Below are positions 51,811 through 59,141 of a DNA stretch of 64,000 nucleotides, piece after piece; the stretch's first letter is position 1; every line of letters begins with the position of its first letter. The notes under the pieces were generated by a model that saw only the letters and a list, made by a program, of their open reading frames with translations, searched no databases and was not told where the DNA came from. This DNA comes from Azoarcus sp. DD4 (GTDB lineage Bacteria > Pseudomonadota > Gammaproteobacteria > Burkholderiales > Rhodocyclaceae), in assembly GCF_006496635.1 (NCBI RefSeq), contig NZ_CP022958.1, forward strand, positions 3,906,001 through 3,970,000, read 5' to 3'. The translations under genes and the position numbers were made by a program.

Positions 51811-52880
51811 TCGGGAACCCGCAAGGCCAGATTGGCCGGCCATTCGGCCTTGTCGTCGAGCTTGAGCCAGGCGACGCCGGGTACGCCGGTCTTCACCAGG
51901 GTCAGATGCTTTTGCAGCAGTTCGGGCGGAATCTGCGCCTTGACGCGGAACATCAATTTCTGACGTTCGCTGGCGGTCTCCACCGTCTTGGGCGTGAACT
52001 GCGCGGTACTGGCCACGAAGGAAATCCGTGCCGGAATCACGTAGGCCGGTGCGGCGTCGAGCACGATGCGCGCCTCGCTGCCGAGCGCGACCCTGCCGGC
52101 GGCCGTTTCAGGCAGAAAGAAGGTCATGTAGACGTCGGCCAGATCGACCAGGTTGAGCAGCTTGCCGCCGCCGCCGAGCACCTCGCCGGGCTGGGCGACA
52201 CGAAACTGCACGCGGCCGTCGCGCGGCGACTTGAGCTGGCTGTCGGCGATATCCGTATCGATGCGCGCCACCGTCGCCGCTGCCGCGGCGACCGTCGCCT
52301 GCGCGCCGACGAGCTGGGCCCGGGCGGCCGCGATCGCGGCACGGGCCGCCGTCACCTGGGCCTTGGCCGCGCTGACGGCGGCCTCGGCGCTGCGCAGGCG
52401 GGCAGAGTCGTCGTCCAGTTCCTGGATCGAGGCAGCGCCTTCGCCCGACAGCGTCCGCGAGCGTGCCAGCCGCCGGCTGGCGGCATCGAGTTCGCTCTCG
52501 CGCTGCAGCACCACGGCCTGCGCCGCGGCGAGATCGCTTTCGCGCACCGCCACCTGGGCCTCGGCACTGGCCACCGCAGTGATCGCCTGCTGGTGTCGGG
52601 CGCTCGCCTCGTCGCGCTGGGCGTTGAGTCCGTCGACCTGCATCTGCGCGAGCACGTCCCCCGCCTTCACGAAATCGCCTTCTCCCGCGTGGATCTCCAG
52701 CACACGCCCGCCCAACTTGGTGGCGACGTCGATCTCGGTTGCCTCGATGCGGCCATTGCCGCTGACGAAACCTTCCCCCGGCCCGTCGTCCCGCGTCGCC
52801 AACCAGGTCAGCAGGCCGGCCGCGACCACCGCGGCGGCCACCGCCAGCGGCAGCATTCTGTTCTTGAGCGTAACAGTCAT
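51807..52880 (-). CDS. HlyD-family periplasmic adaptor, YhiI/YbhG-like
   Basis: A 357-residue membrane-fusion protein. A single N-terminal anchor (about 9-27, LPLAVAAAVVAAGLLTWLA) is followed by a biotinyl-lipoyl half-motif (VATKLGGRVLEIHAGEGDFVKAGDVLA). A long Ala-rich coiled-coil hairpin occupies about 85-215, then the second lipoyl half (RDGRVQFRVAQPGEVLGGGG) and a beta-barrel domain. It joins the RbbA/YhhJ exporter to the outer-membrane factor encoded 16 bases upstream. Confidence 0.9.
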   Translation of the reverse strand: MTVTLKNRMLPLAVAAAVVAAGLLTWLATRDDGPGEGFVSGNGRIEATEIDVATKLGGRVLEIHAGEGDFVKAGDVLAQMQVDGLNAQRDEASARHQQAITAVASAEAQVAVRESDLAAAQAVVLQRESELDAASRRLARSRTLSGEGAASIQELDDDSARLRSAEAAVSAAKAQVTAARAAIAAARAQLVGAQATVAAAAATVARIDTDIADSQLKSPRDGRVQFRVAQPGEVLGGGGKLLNLVDLADVYMTFFLPETAAGRVALGSEARIVLDAAPAYVIPARISFVASTAQFTPKTVETASERQKLMFRVKAQIPPELLQKHLTLVKTGVPGVAWLKLDDKAEWPANLALRVPE

Positions 52881-52896
52881 GATGCTTGCAGCTCCT

Positions 52897-54384
52897 TCAA
52901 TCGACGGAAGCGCCGGTCGTCCGGGACGCAGCCGGGGGGTCGGCGAGATGCCGGCTGCCGCCGCCGAGCGCGGCGTACAGGCCGATGCGGCTGGACATCA
53001 AGGCACGACGCGTCTGCACCAGTTGCTGCTCGGCGGCGAGCAGGTCGCGCTGCGCATCGAGCACTTCGAGGTAGCGCGCCGCACCGTTGTCGTAGCGCAG
53101 CTTGGCCAGGCGCGCACGTTCGCTCTGCGCGGCAAGCGCGGCACGCTGGATGCCGAGCTGCTCGGTCAGCCAGTGACGGGCGGCCAGCGCATCGGCCACC
53201 TCGCGGAACGCGGTCTGCACCGTCTTTTCGTAAGCGGCAACAGCCAGATCGCGCCGGACTTCGGCAAGATCGAGCGCGGCCCGGTTGCGACCGCCGTCGA
53301 AGATGGGCAGTGACAGCGACGGGGCGAAACGCCATGCGCCGCTGCCGGGCTCGAACAAGCCCTCGAGTGCGGCGCTCGCGGTGCCGGCCGAGGCGGTCAG
53401 CGCAACGCGCGGGAAGAAGGCCGCGCGGGCCGCAGCGATGCTGGCATTGGCAGCCTTCAGCCGATGCTCGGCCGCGACGATGTCGGGTCGCTGTGTCAGC
53501 AAGTCCGATGGCAGCCCCGCCCCCAGCTCGTACAGGATCAGATCGTCGCGGAAGGCGGTGGCCGGCTGCAGATCGAGCGGCGCACCCACCAGCACCGCCA
53601 GCGCATGCGCCTGGAGCGACCGCGCCTGCTCGAGCTGCACGCCCAGCGTCTGTGCCTGGGTCAGCAGGGTTTCGACCTGGGTGAGATCGAGCCGTGAGGT
53701 CGCGCCGACCTCGAATCGCCGGGTAAAGATGCGGAAGGATTCCTGCCGTGATTCGATGGTGCGGCGCGCCAGTACGATGCGTTCGTCCAGCTCGCGCAGG
53801 GCCAGGTAAGCGTCGGCCACCTGCGCCACCAGGCTCACCGTCAGCGCACGGCGCGCGGCATCGGTGGCAAGGAACTCCTCGAGCGCGGCTTCCTTCAGGT
53901 TGCGCACCCGTCCCCAGAAGTCGAGCTCCCAGCTCGCAAGGCTCGCGCCGACCTGGTATTGGCCGCCGTTCAGCACCTCGCCGGTAACGCTGAGGTCGGC
54001 CGGCGTCCGGCTGCGGCTGCCGTCGAATCCAAGCCCTATCGTCGGAAACTGGTCGGCACGGCGAATACCGTAGGCAGCGCGCGCCTCCTCGACGCGCAGC
54101 ACGGCGCTGCGCAGATCGCGGCTGTTTTCCAGCGCCCGTGCGATCAAGCCCTGCAGCCCGGGATCGGCGAAGTAGTCGCGCCACGTGATGTCAGCGGCGA
54201 CGCTGCCGGCGGAAACAGGTATGTCATCTGGATACCGCGCCGCGACCGGCAAGTCCGGAGCCGCATGCGGGGGCGCCAGGGAACAGCCGCCGACGGCGGC
54301 AAGCAGGCCCAAGGCCAGCCCGGCGCAGCGCATCCCGCAGCGGAGCACTGCAGTGCGTGCATTGGTGACGGGCGAGTTCATCAT
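52897..54384 (-). CDS. NodT-family outer-membrane efflux lipoprotein
   Basis: A 495-residue TolC-like outer-membrane factor. The lipobox is LLAAVGGC (Cys about 34), so it is a lipoprotein of the NodT/OprM type. Two internally repeated OEP domains are visible, the first including SRDLRSAVLRVEEARAAYGI and the second RPDIVAAEHRLKAANASIAAARAAFFP with typical efflux-OMF wording. First gene of the TetR-controlled operon. Starts at 54384 or 54381 (adjacent ATGs). The leader is about 120 bases from the promoter at 54516-54544. Confidence 0.9.
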   Translation of the reverse strand: MMNSPVTNARTAVLRCGMRCAGLALGLLAAVGGCSLAPPHAAPDLPVAARYPDDIPVSAGSVAADITWRDYFADPGLQGLIARALENSRDLRSAVLRVEEARAAYGIRRADQFPTIGLGFDGSRSRTPADLSVTGEVLNGGQYQVGASLASWELDFWGRVRNLKEAALEEFLATDAARRALTVSLVAQVADAYLALRELDERIVLARRTIESRQESFRIFTRRFEVGATSRLDLTQVETLLTQAQTLGVQLEQARSLQAHALAVLVGAPLDLQPATAFRDDLILYELGAGLPSDLLTQRPDIVAAEHRLKAANASIAAARAAFFPRVALTASAGTASAALEGLFEPGSGAWRFAPSLSLPIFDGGRNRAALDLAEVRRDLAVAAYEKTVQTAFREVADALAARHWLTEQLGIQRAALAAQSERARLAKLRYDNGAARYLEVLDAQRDLLAAEQQLVQTRRALMSSRIGLYAALGGGSRHLADPPAASRTTGASVD

Positions 54385-54515
54385 CGGTCATTCCAACGGA
54401 TGAGCAGCGCAAAGGGAAGGTCGTGCCCGATCCGCCCCATACCCGGTAAATGACAAATGCCAGAAAACACGGCATTGCCAACGGGGACGGATTGGCGCTC
54501 TGTAAGCTCACACAA

Positions 54516-54544
54516 ATTATCCAACACTCGTTGGATAGCGGCAA
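54516..54544 (-). promoter_or_regulatory. Operon promoter with TetR operator filling the spacer
   Basis: On the minus strand, TTGCCG (54544-54539) and GATAAT (54521-54516) are exactly 17 bases apart. A perfect inverted repeat, TATCCAAC-ACTC-GTTGGATA (54518-54537), occupies the spacer and touches the -10. A bound TetR dimer here would block RNA polymerase. The operon it drives ends with a tetR gene, which supports autoregulation. Confidence 0.75.
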
Positions 54545-54563
54545 TACCGCGACCGGTTAACGC

Positions 54564-54593
54564 AGGAGGGGGCTCCCGCAGAAGCCCCCTCCT
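54564..54593 (-). terminator. Stem-loop terminator after tusA
   Basis: AGGAGGGGGCT (54564-54574), 8-base loop, AGCCCCCTCCT (54583-54593): an 11-bp perfect stem 25 bases past the tusA stop. The T-run is weak on both strands. It separates tusA transcription from the efflux-operon promoter. Confidence 0.65.
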
Positions 54594-54618
54594 TGTCTAT
54601 CGTTCCTTGCCGCCGGCG

Positions 54619-54849
54619 TTACTTGCGCTTCATGAAGAACTCGAACGCCCTGTCCGTCGTCTCGCCCACTTGCACCAGTTCGTTGCCGGTCTGCTTGGCG
54701 AAGGCCTGGAAATCCTTCACCGCACCGGGATCGGTTGCCAGCACGCGCACCACCTGCCCCGGCAGCATGTCGGCCAATGCTTTCTTGGTACGCAGGATGG
54801 GTAGCGGACAGTTGAGCCCGCGTGCATCCACTTCCTTGTCGAAATCCAT
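54619..54849 (-). CDS. tusA: TusA-family sulfur carrier protein
   Basis: A 76-residue cytoplasmic sulfurtransferase. The family signature DARGLNCPLPILRTKKAL has the sulfur-carrying Cys14 in the CPxP motif. The following VVRVLATDPGAVKDFQAFAKQTGNEL is the conserved second half. TusA proteins pass persulfide sulfur to tRNA thiolation, molybdenum cofactor synthesis or sulfur oxidation. Its position near moaC and the AOR cluster makes a cofactor-sulfuration role plausible but unproven. Confidence 0.9.
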   Translation of the reverse strand: MDFDKEVDARGLNCPLPILRTKKALADMLPGQVVRVLATDPGAVKDFQAFAKQTGNELVQVGETTDRAFEFFMKRK

Positions 54850-54932
54850 CGAATCGTCCTTTCAGCCAGTGTCAGCAAACGGAAGGATGGTAAAGGAAAG
54901 GCCCGGCAGCCGAAAGACAGGCAGTCGCCGCG

Positions 54933-56363
54933 CTACTGACGCTCGCGCCGCTCCTCCAGCCAGCGAGCCTTGAGTTCGCGCAGCCGCGCATCGACCGCGG
55001 ATAGTTCGTAGAAGTCGCCATCGGCCGCCTTGCGGGCGATCTCGAGCTGCTCGATCGCAGCGGGCAAGGCCCCGCGCAGCGCATACACTTCAGCCTGCGC
55101 GCGGTGCTGGGCAGTGCGTTTGCCGAGGTCGGCATTCGCCCGCGACAGCAAGGCCCATAGGCGTTGGTCCTCGCCACGGTTCTGCAGCGCCTGCTTTACG
55201 CCGGCCGCCGCATCGGCCGGCCGGCCGGCAAGAATGCGTGCGTCGGCGAGCGTGTAATCGAGATAGCTGTAGGCCGGGAAGCGCGCCCGCGCCGCCTCCA
55301 GCACCTTGACGGCGCGCGCACCGTCCTTGCGCGCCATCGCAATCTCTGCCGCCAGGGCCTCGACAAAGGCCGACGGCTCGGCAGTCTTGCGCAGGCGCTC
55401 GACCTCGGCGCCCGCCTCGTCCAGGCGTCCTGCACGCATCAAGGCCCGCGCCAAGCCGTAGCGCGCCGCCGCATCGTTGGGCACTTGTTCAACGAGGCTG
55501 TTCAGCTCGCGCACCGCATCCGTCGGCACACCCGATTGCGCCCTTAGCTTGGCCCGCACGTAACCGAAATCGGCGGAATCCGGCACCTGGCGGTAAGGCA
55601 TCGAGGTCGCCCGGTTTTCCATGTCGGCGATGCGTTCGGTGGTCAGCGGATGGGTCCGCAGATAAGCCGGTGCATTGTTCTCGTAGAGCCGGCCGTTGCG
55701 CTGCAGACGTTCGAAAAAGCTCGGCATGCCGCGCACGTCGTAACCGGCCGACTCCAGCGTCTGCAGGCCGACACGGTCGGCCTCGCGTTCGAAATCGCGG
55801 GTATAGCCGAGTTGCGACTGCAGCGCGCCAGCCTGCCCCGCCGCGATAGCCGCCTCGCTGACCTGCGAATTGCTCTTGGCCGCCAGCACGGCCACCAATA
55901 ACGAGGCCAGCATCAGCATGCCGCTCTGGCTCTGTTTGCCGACCAACTGGGCGATGTGGCGCTGGGTGACATGGGCGATTTCGTGACCGAGCACCGAAGC
56001 GAGTTCGGATTCGCTCTGGGCAGCCAGCAGCAGGCCGGTATGCACCCCGATGTAGCCGCCCGGCAGGGCGAAAGCGTTGAGCGTCGAGTCCTTGACGACG
56101 AAGAAGTCGAAATCCTGTTGCGGATTCTGGCTCGATGCCGCGAGCTTGTGGCCAAGCCGATTGACGTATTCCTCGATCTCCGGATCGTCCAGATAGGACG
56201 CATCCTTGGTACGGATCTCCTGGATGATCTGCTCGCCGATGCGGCGTTCGGTCGCTGGCGAGAAATCGGCCGCGCCGACATCGCCGAGGTCGGGCAGACC
56301 GGCGGCACGGGCGGGGAAAGCCAGCGCAAGGCTGAGCAGCAGGGCGAGGGATCGGCGCATCAT
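54933..56363 (-). CDS. bepA: BepA-like periplasmic M48 metalloprotease with TPR repeats
   Basis: A 476-residue exported protease. The signal peptide (about 1-21) ends PARAA. The M48 domain has HEIAH at 127-131 and a third ligand Glu in FEREADRVGLQ (about 192). TPR-like repeats from about 290 on include YGLARALMRAGRLDEA and YTLADARILAGRPADA. BepA degrades or assists outer-membrane proteins such as LptD. The start may be 56363 or 56360. A TATCAT -10-like hexamer lies only 8 bases before the ATG, so the true promoter is unclear. Confidence 0.88.
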   Translation of the reverse strand: MMRRSLALLLSLALAFPARAAGLPDLGDVGAADFSPATERRIGEQIIQEIRTKDASYLDDPEIEEYVNRLGHKLAASSQNPQQDFDFFVVKDSTLNAFALPGGYIGVHTGLLLAAQSESELASVLGHEIAHVTQRHIAQLVGKQSQSGMLMLASLLVAVLAAKSNSQVSEAAIAAGQAGALQSQLGYTRDFEREADRVGLQTLESAGYDVRGMPSFFERLQRNGRLYENNAPAYLRTHPLTTERIADMENRATSMPYRQVPDSADFGYVRAKLRAQSGVPTDAVRELNSLVEQVPNDAAARYGLARALMRAGRLDEAGAEVERLRKTAEPSAFVEALAAEIAMARKDGARAVKVLEAARARFPAYSYLDYTLADARILAGRPADAAAGVKQALQNRGEDQRLWALLSRANADLGKRTAQHRAQAEVYALRGALPAAIEQLEIARKAADGDFYELSAVDARLRELKARWLEERRERQ

Positions 56364-56367
56364 CGGG

Positions 56368-56376
56368 TGCTATGAT
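56368..56376 (+). promoter_or_regulatory. Extended -10 promoter for moaC
   Basis: TGC-TATGAT (56368-56376) is an extended -10 element with no -35 needed. It lies about 100 bases before moaC and just outside the bepA start. The hexamer overlaps its own complement (TATCAT) on the other strand. Confidence 0.4.
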
Positions 56377-56476
56377 ACCCGCCCGCGCGCAGGCGTTCCC
56401 GCCCCGGTGTATCGGCATGTAGCCGCAACGCCAGCCGGCCTGCCCCAGATTCCACCCTCAAGACCGCCGCCCCCCG

Positions 56477-56971
56477 ATGAGCGAATCCGCCCCCTCCCCG
56501 CTGACCCATTTCGACGCCGAAGGTCAGGCCCACATGGTCGACGTCGGCGACAAGGCAGAAACCCGCCGCGTGGCGCGCGCCACCGGGTGCATCCACATGT
56601 TGCCGGCGACTTTCGCCATGGTTCAGGCGGGTACCGCCAAGAAGGGCGATGTGCTGGGCATCGCCCGCATCGCCGCCATCCAGGCCTCGAAGCGAACCAG
56701 CGAGCTGATTCCGCTGTGCCACCCGATTCCGCTCACCCGCGTGGCTGTCGAATTCGAAGCCGATGCAGGGCAGTCGAGCATCCGCTGCACCGTCACTGCC
56801 GAAACCGTCGGCCGCACCGGCGTCGAAATGGAAGCGCTGACGGCCGTCAATGTCGCCCTGCTGACCATCTACGACATGTGCAAGGCCGTCGACCGCGGCA
56901 TGCGCATGGACGGCATCCAGCTGATGGAGAAGCTGGGCGGAAAATCCGGCCATTGGGTGGCGGGCGGCTGA
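56477..56971 (+). CDS. moaC: Cyclic pyranopterin monophosphate synthase
   Basis: A 164-residue enzyme that, after MoaA, completes formation of cyclic pyranopterin monophosphate, the first intermediate of molybdopterin/tungstopterin cofactor. Conserved residues: MVDVGDKAETRR, ELIPLCHPIPLT (H82), VGRTGVEMEALTAV, and catalytic D133/K136 in IYDMCKAVDRGM. It ends with KLGGKSGHW. It stands alone on the plus strand, 2.5 kb from tupBC and about 4 kb from the AOR operon. Confidence 0.95.
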   Translation: MSESAPSPLTHFDAEGQAHMVDVGDKAETRRVARATGCIHMLPATFAMVQAGTAKKGDVLGIARIAAIQASKRTSELIPLCHPIPLTRVAVEFEADAGQSSIRCTVTAETVGRTGVEMEALTAVNVALLTIYDMCKAVDRGMRMDGIQLMEKLGGKSGHWVAGG

Positions 56972-57083
56972 TCGCCGCCGGGCCTGGCACGGGCGCGTGG
57001 CTTCGGGCGGAAAACTGCCAAAGCTTCCGCGCTCGGCGCAAACACGACAATGCTCGATGCGCCCTGGCCCCGAAATTCGCTCA

Positions 57084-57096
57084 CAAATCCTTGATT
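57084..57096 (-). promoter_or_regulatory. IHF consensus site upstream of the sigma-54 promoter
   Basis: On the minus strand AATCAAGGATTTG matches WATCAANNNNTTR exactly, in an AT-rich patch of an otherwise GC-rich region. It is about 31 bases upstream of the -24 element at 57127, where IHF bending would bring an enhancer-bound activator to sigma-54 polymerase. No NifA-type TGT-N10-ACA site was seen in 56972-57126. Confidence 0.5.
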
Positions 57097-57126
57097 TAAT
57101 TAAGCCCTTCGTGCCGACGCCGACAT

Positions 57127-57142
57127 CGGCACCGGACTTGCA
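57127..57142 (+). promoter_or_regulatory. Sigma-54 -24/-12 promoter of the Nif11-like gene
   Basis: CGGCAC-CGGAC-TTGCA has GG (57128-57129) and GC (57140-57141) in exact -24/-12 register and matches the GGCAC-N5-TTGC core. The implied start is near 57153, about 75 bases before the ATG at 57229. Confidence 0.6.
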
Positions 57143-57228
57143 TTGCCCACACCTGCCGGTGCCTGGCACGGGTGGGGCGCGCTCTCGCAGCCTGCCTCGA
57201 TCTCAAACTGCACGATGAGCACGGAAAT

Positions 57229-57447
57229 ATGGCAATCAAGGACATCAAGGCATTTTCGGACAAGGCCCGCGAGGATGCGGCGCTCGGCGAACAACTGAAG
57301 GCTTGTCAGAAGCTGAAGGAACTGCTGACGCTGGCCCGCGAAAGCGGTTTCCCGCTGGACGAAGTCGAACTCTATCCGCCCAACGAGCCGCAATTCACCG
57401 AAGACCAGCTCTCCGAGCGTCTGGTCAAGGCGCTGCTGCGCGTCTGA
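57229..57447 (+). CDS. Stand-alone Nif11-domain small protein
   Basis: A 72-residue soluble protein. Residues 1-45 resemble the Nif11/nitrogenase leader-peptide domain: IKAFSDKAREDAALGEQLK (helix), then KELLTLARESGFPLDEVEL with the LAxExGF-like signature. There is one cysteine (Cys26) and no double-glycine cleavage motif or Cys/Ser/Thr-rich core, so it does not look like a ribosomally made natural-product precursor. The ATG at 57229 with GGA upstream is preferred; a 19-residue upstream extension lies in the leader. It has its own sigma-54-type promoter and tandem hairpins after it. Function unknown. Confidence 0.75.
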   Translation: MAIKDIKAFSDKAREDAALGEQLKACQKLKELLTLARESGFPLDEVELYPPNEPQFTEDQLSERLVKALLRV

Positions 57448-57455
57448 TCGCGCCC

Positions 57456-57513
57456 TGCCGGCCTGCCGCCACGACAGGCCGGCAACGCAGGCACGGCGGT
57501 GCGCCGCCGGTGC
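57456..57513. terminator. Tandem hairpins between convergent Nif11-like and tupC genes
   Basis: TGCCGGCCTG (57456-57465) pairs with CAGGCCGGCA (57475-57484) over a 9-base loop. A second stem, GCACGGCGG with CCGCCGGTGC (57491-57513, one bulged base), follows. Neither has a T-run. Together they probably separate the two convergent transcripts. Confidence 0.55.
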
Positions 57514-57516
57514 CGT

Positions 57517-58230
57517 TCAGAATGCCATCGTCCAGGGCAGCTCGCCCTGGATGAAGAGCTTGGCCTCGGCCGACTGCGGCCGGGCGAAGAAGCGCTGCGT
57601 CTGCGCATGCTCGCGCACCCGCCCGCCGGACAGAAAGACGATGTCGTCGCCCAGCCGGGTCGCCTGACCGAGGTTGTGGGTGACCATCAGGATGCGGGTG
57701 CCGTCGGTCCGGATCTCGCGGATGATGCGTTCGACCTCGGCACTGGCCGAGGGGTCGAGGCTGGCGGTGGGCTCGTCGAGCAGCAACAGGCGCGGTTTCG
57801 TCAGCCAGGCGCGGGCGAGTGCCAACCGCTGCTTCTCGCCGCCCGACAGTTGCCGTGCACTATCGTCGGCGCGTCCGGCAAGGCCGATGCGCTCCAGCAC
57901 GGCGCGGGCGCGCCGCCGCCGTTCGCGAGCCGATACCCCCATCGGTTTCAGACCGAGCGCCACGTTTTCCAGCACCGAGGCACGCAGCATCATCGGCTGC
58001 TGGAAGACCATCATCACGCCACCGCGAGGTAGGCTGCCCCCGCCCCAGTCGATCTCGCCGCCGGATGGCGACACCAGCCCGCACAGCGTGCGCAGCAACA
58101 TGCTCTTGCCGGCGCCGTTGGGGCCGAGAACCAGGGTGATGCCCTCGTCGCCGAGCTCGAGATCGATGCCGTCGAGCACCGTCCGGCCGTTGGGCGAAAC
58201 ACGCAGATCGCGGATGCGGATGGGGAACAT
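57517..58230 (-). CDS. tupC: Tungstate-type ABC transporter ATPase
   Basis: A 237-residue importer ATPase. Walker A is LGPNGAGKSMLL (about 35-46), the signature LSGGEKQRLALARAW, and Walker B LLLLDEPTASLDP. It starts MFPIRIRDLRV and ends without the MOP domain found in ModC, which favours TupC. The ATG at 58230 lies 11 bases after the permease stop. With tupB it would import tungstate, the metal for the AOR encoded nearby. Phosphate- or sulfate-type ATPases are alternatives but fit less well. Confidence 0.8.
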   Translation of the reverse strand: MFPIRIRDLRVSPNGRTVLDGIDLELGDEGITLVLGPNGAGKSMLLRTLCGLVSPSGGEIDWGGGSLPRGGVMMVFQQPMMLRASVLENVALGLKPMGVSARERRRRARAVLERIGLAGRADDSARQLSGGEKQRLALARAWLTKPRLLLLDEPTASLDPSASAEVERIIREIRTDGTRILMVTHNLGQATRLGDDIVFLSGGRVREHAQTQRFFARPQSAEAKLFIQGELPWTMAF

Positions 58231-58241
58231 GGTCGTTTCGG

Positions 58242-58946
58242 CTAGCCGTAGCGTCGCATCGCCCACTGGCGCATGCCGAAGGCGAGCGCATTGAGCGCAA
58301 CGATGAGGACGATCAGCACGACACCGAGCGCGATTGCCAGCGCCAGGTCGCCCTTGCTGGTTTCGAGCGCGATCGTGGTGGTCATGACACGGGTGGCCCG
58401 GTCGATGTTGCCGCCGACGATCATCACCGCGCCAACCTCGCTCATCGCCCGGCCGAGCCCTGCCAACACCGCCACCAGCAGGGAATGGCGGCAGTCGTAG
58501 AGCAGCGTGGTGACGCTCTGCCACCAGCTGAAGCGCATCACCTGCAACTCTTCCGCATAACGTTGCCAGACATCTTCCACCACCTGGCGGGTGATCGCCG
58601 CCATCAACGGCACCACCAGCACGGTCTGGGCGATCACCATCGCCGTCGGCGTGTACAACAGGCCGGCCGCGCCGAAAGGACCGGAGCGCGACAGAAACAG
58701 GTAGACGATCACGCCGACCACCACCGAGGGCAGGCCCATCAGACCGTTCATCAGCACCGAGGCGGCGTGCTTGCCAGGAAAGCGTCCGACGGCAAGACAT
58801 GCGCCGAGCGGCAGGCCGAGGAGCGTGCCGAACAGCACTGCCGCGCCACTCACCTGCAACGACAGCCACACGATCTCCGCCACGCGCGCGTCTAGCGTCG
58901 CAAGCAGGGCAATGGCATCGGTGAAGGTGGTGGCGAAGATCGACAT
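58242..58946 (-). CDS. tupB: Tungstate-type ABC transporter permease
   Basis: A 234-residue permease with five or six helices. The coupling region RAMSEVGAVMIVGGNIDRATRVMTTTIALETSKGDLA is the TupB-typical form of the EAA loop. The ATG at 58946 starts MSIFATTFTDAIALL. It reads directly into tupC. The expected periplasmic binding protein TupA is absent: the upstream neighbour is divergent and unrelated, so TupA must be elsewhere or the system uses another binding protein. Confidence 0.8.
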   Translation of the reverse strand: MSIFATTFTDAIALLATLDARVAEIVWLSLQVSGAAVLFGTLLGLPLGACLAVGRFPGKHAASVLMNGLMGLPSVVVGVIVYLFLSRSGPFGAAGLLYTPTAMVIAQTVLVVPLMAAITRQVVEDVWQRYAEELQVMRFSWWQSVTTLLYDCRHSLLVAVLAGLGRAMSEVGAVMIVGGNIDRATRVMTTTIALETSKGDLALAIALGVVLIVLIVALNALAFGMRQWAMRRYG

Positions 58947-59141
58947 CGGCGGGAGAATACCGGAAAGCTGCACGCCTGCCCTACGTCCCCTGCCGACCAC
59001 CGTGCCGCGTTTCCTGCTGCCGTCGAGACGATCGCAGGCGGGCGCTTTACGCAGCTTTACAAGGAGTCGCCACCACGCTCGCCGAAGTCGCCGCAGAATG
59101 TGAACATCGGGCGCGAATGCCCGCCACGCCAGGAGGCCAAG
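58947..59141. other. Divergent intergenic region tupB / lipoprotein gene
   Basis: These 195 bases must hold the promoters of both tupB (leftward) and the lipoprotein gene (rightward). A weak GGTATTCTCC sequence precedes tupB, and AGGAGG (59130-59135) is the ribosome site of the lipoprotein gene. No ModE/TupR-type dyad was recognised. Confidence 0.35.

Noticed and set aside
49126..51963. 945-codon plus-strand frame opposite the RbbA-like gene
   Set aside because: Antisense shadow; the minus strand has unmistakable ABC motifs.
56364..56476. Molybdenum-cofactor riboswitch upstream of moaC
   Set aside because: The 113-base leader is short and shows no multi-helix pattern like the known Moco element; only an extended -10 is evident.
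56972..57126. NifA upstream activator site for the Nif11-like gene
   Set aside because: No TGT-N10-ACA found; there is no TGT in the stretch at all.
57229..57447. RiPP precursor peptide with Nif11 leader
   Set aside because: No double-glycine cleavage site, no residue-rich core, and no modification enzyme or transporter peptidase nearby.
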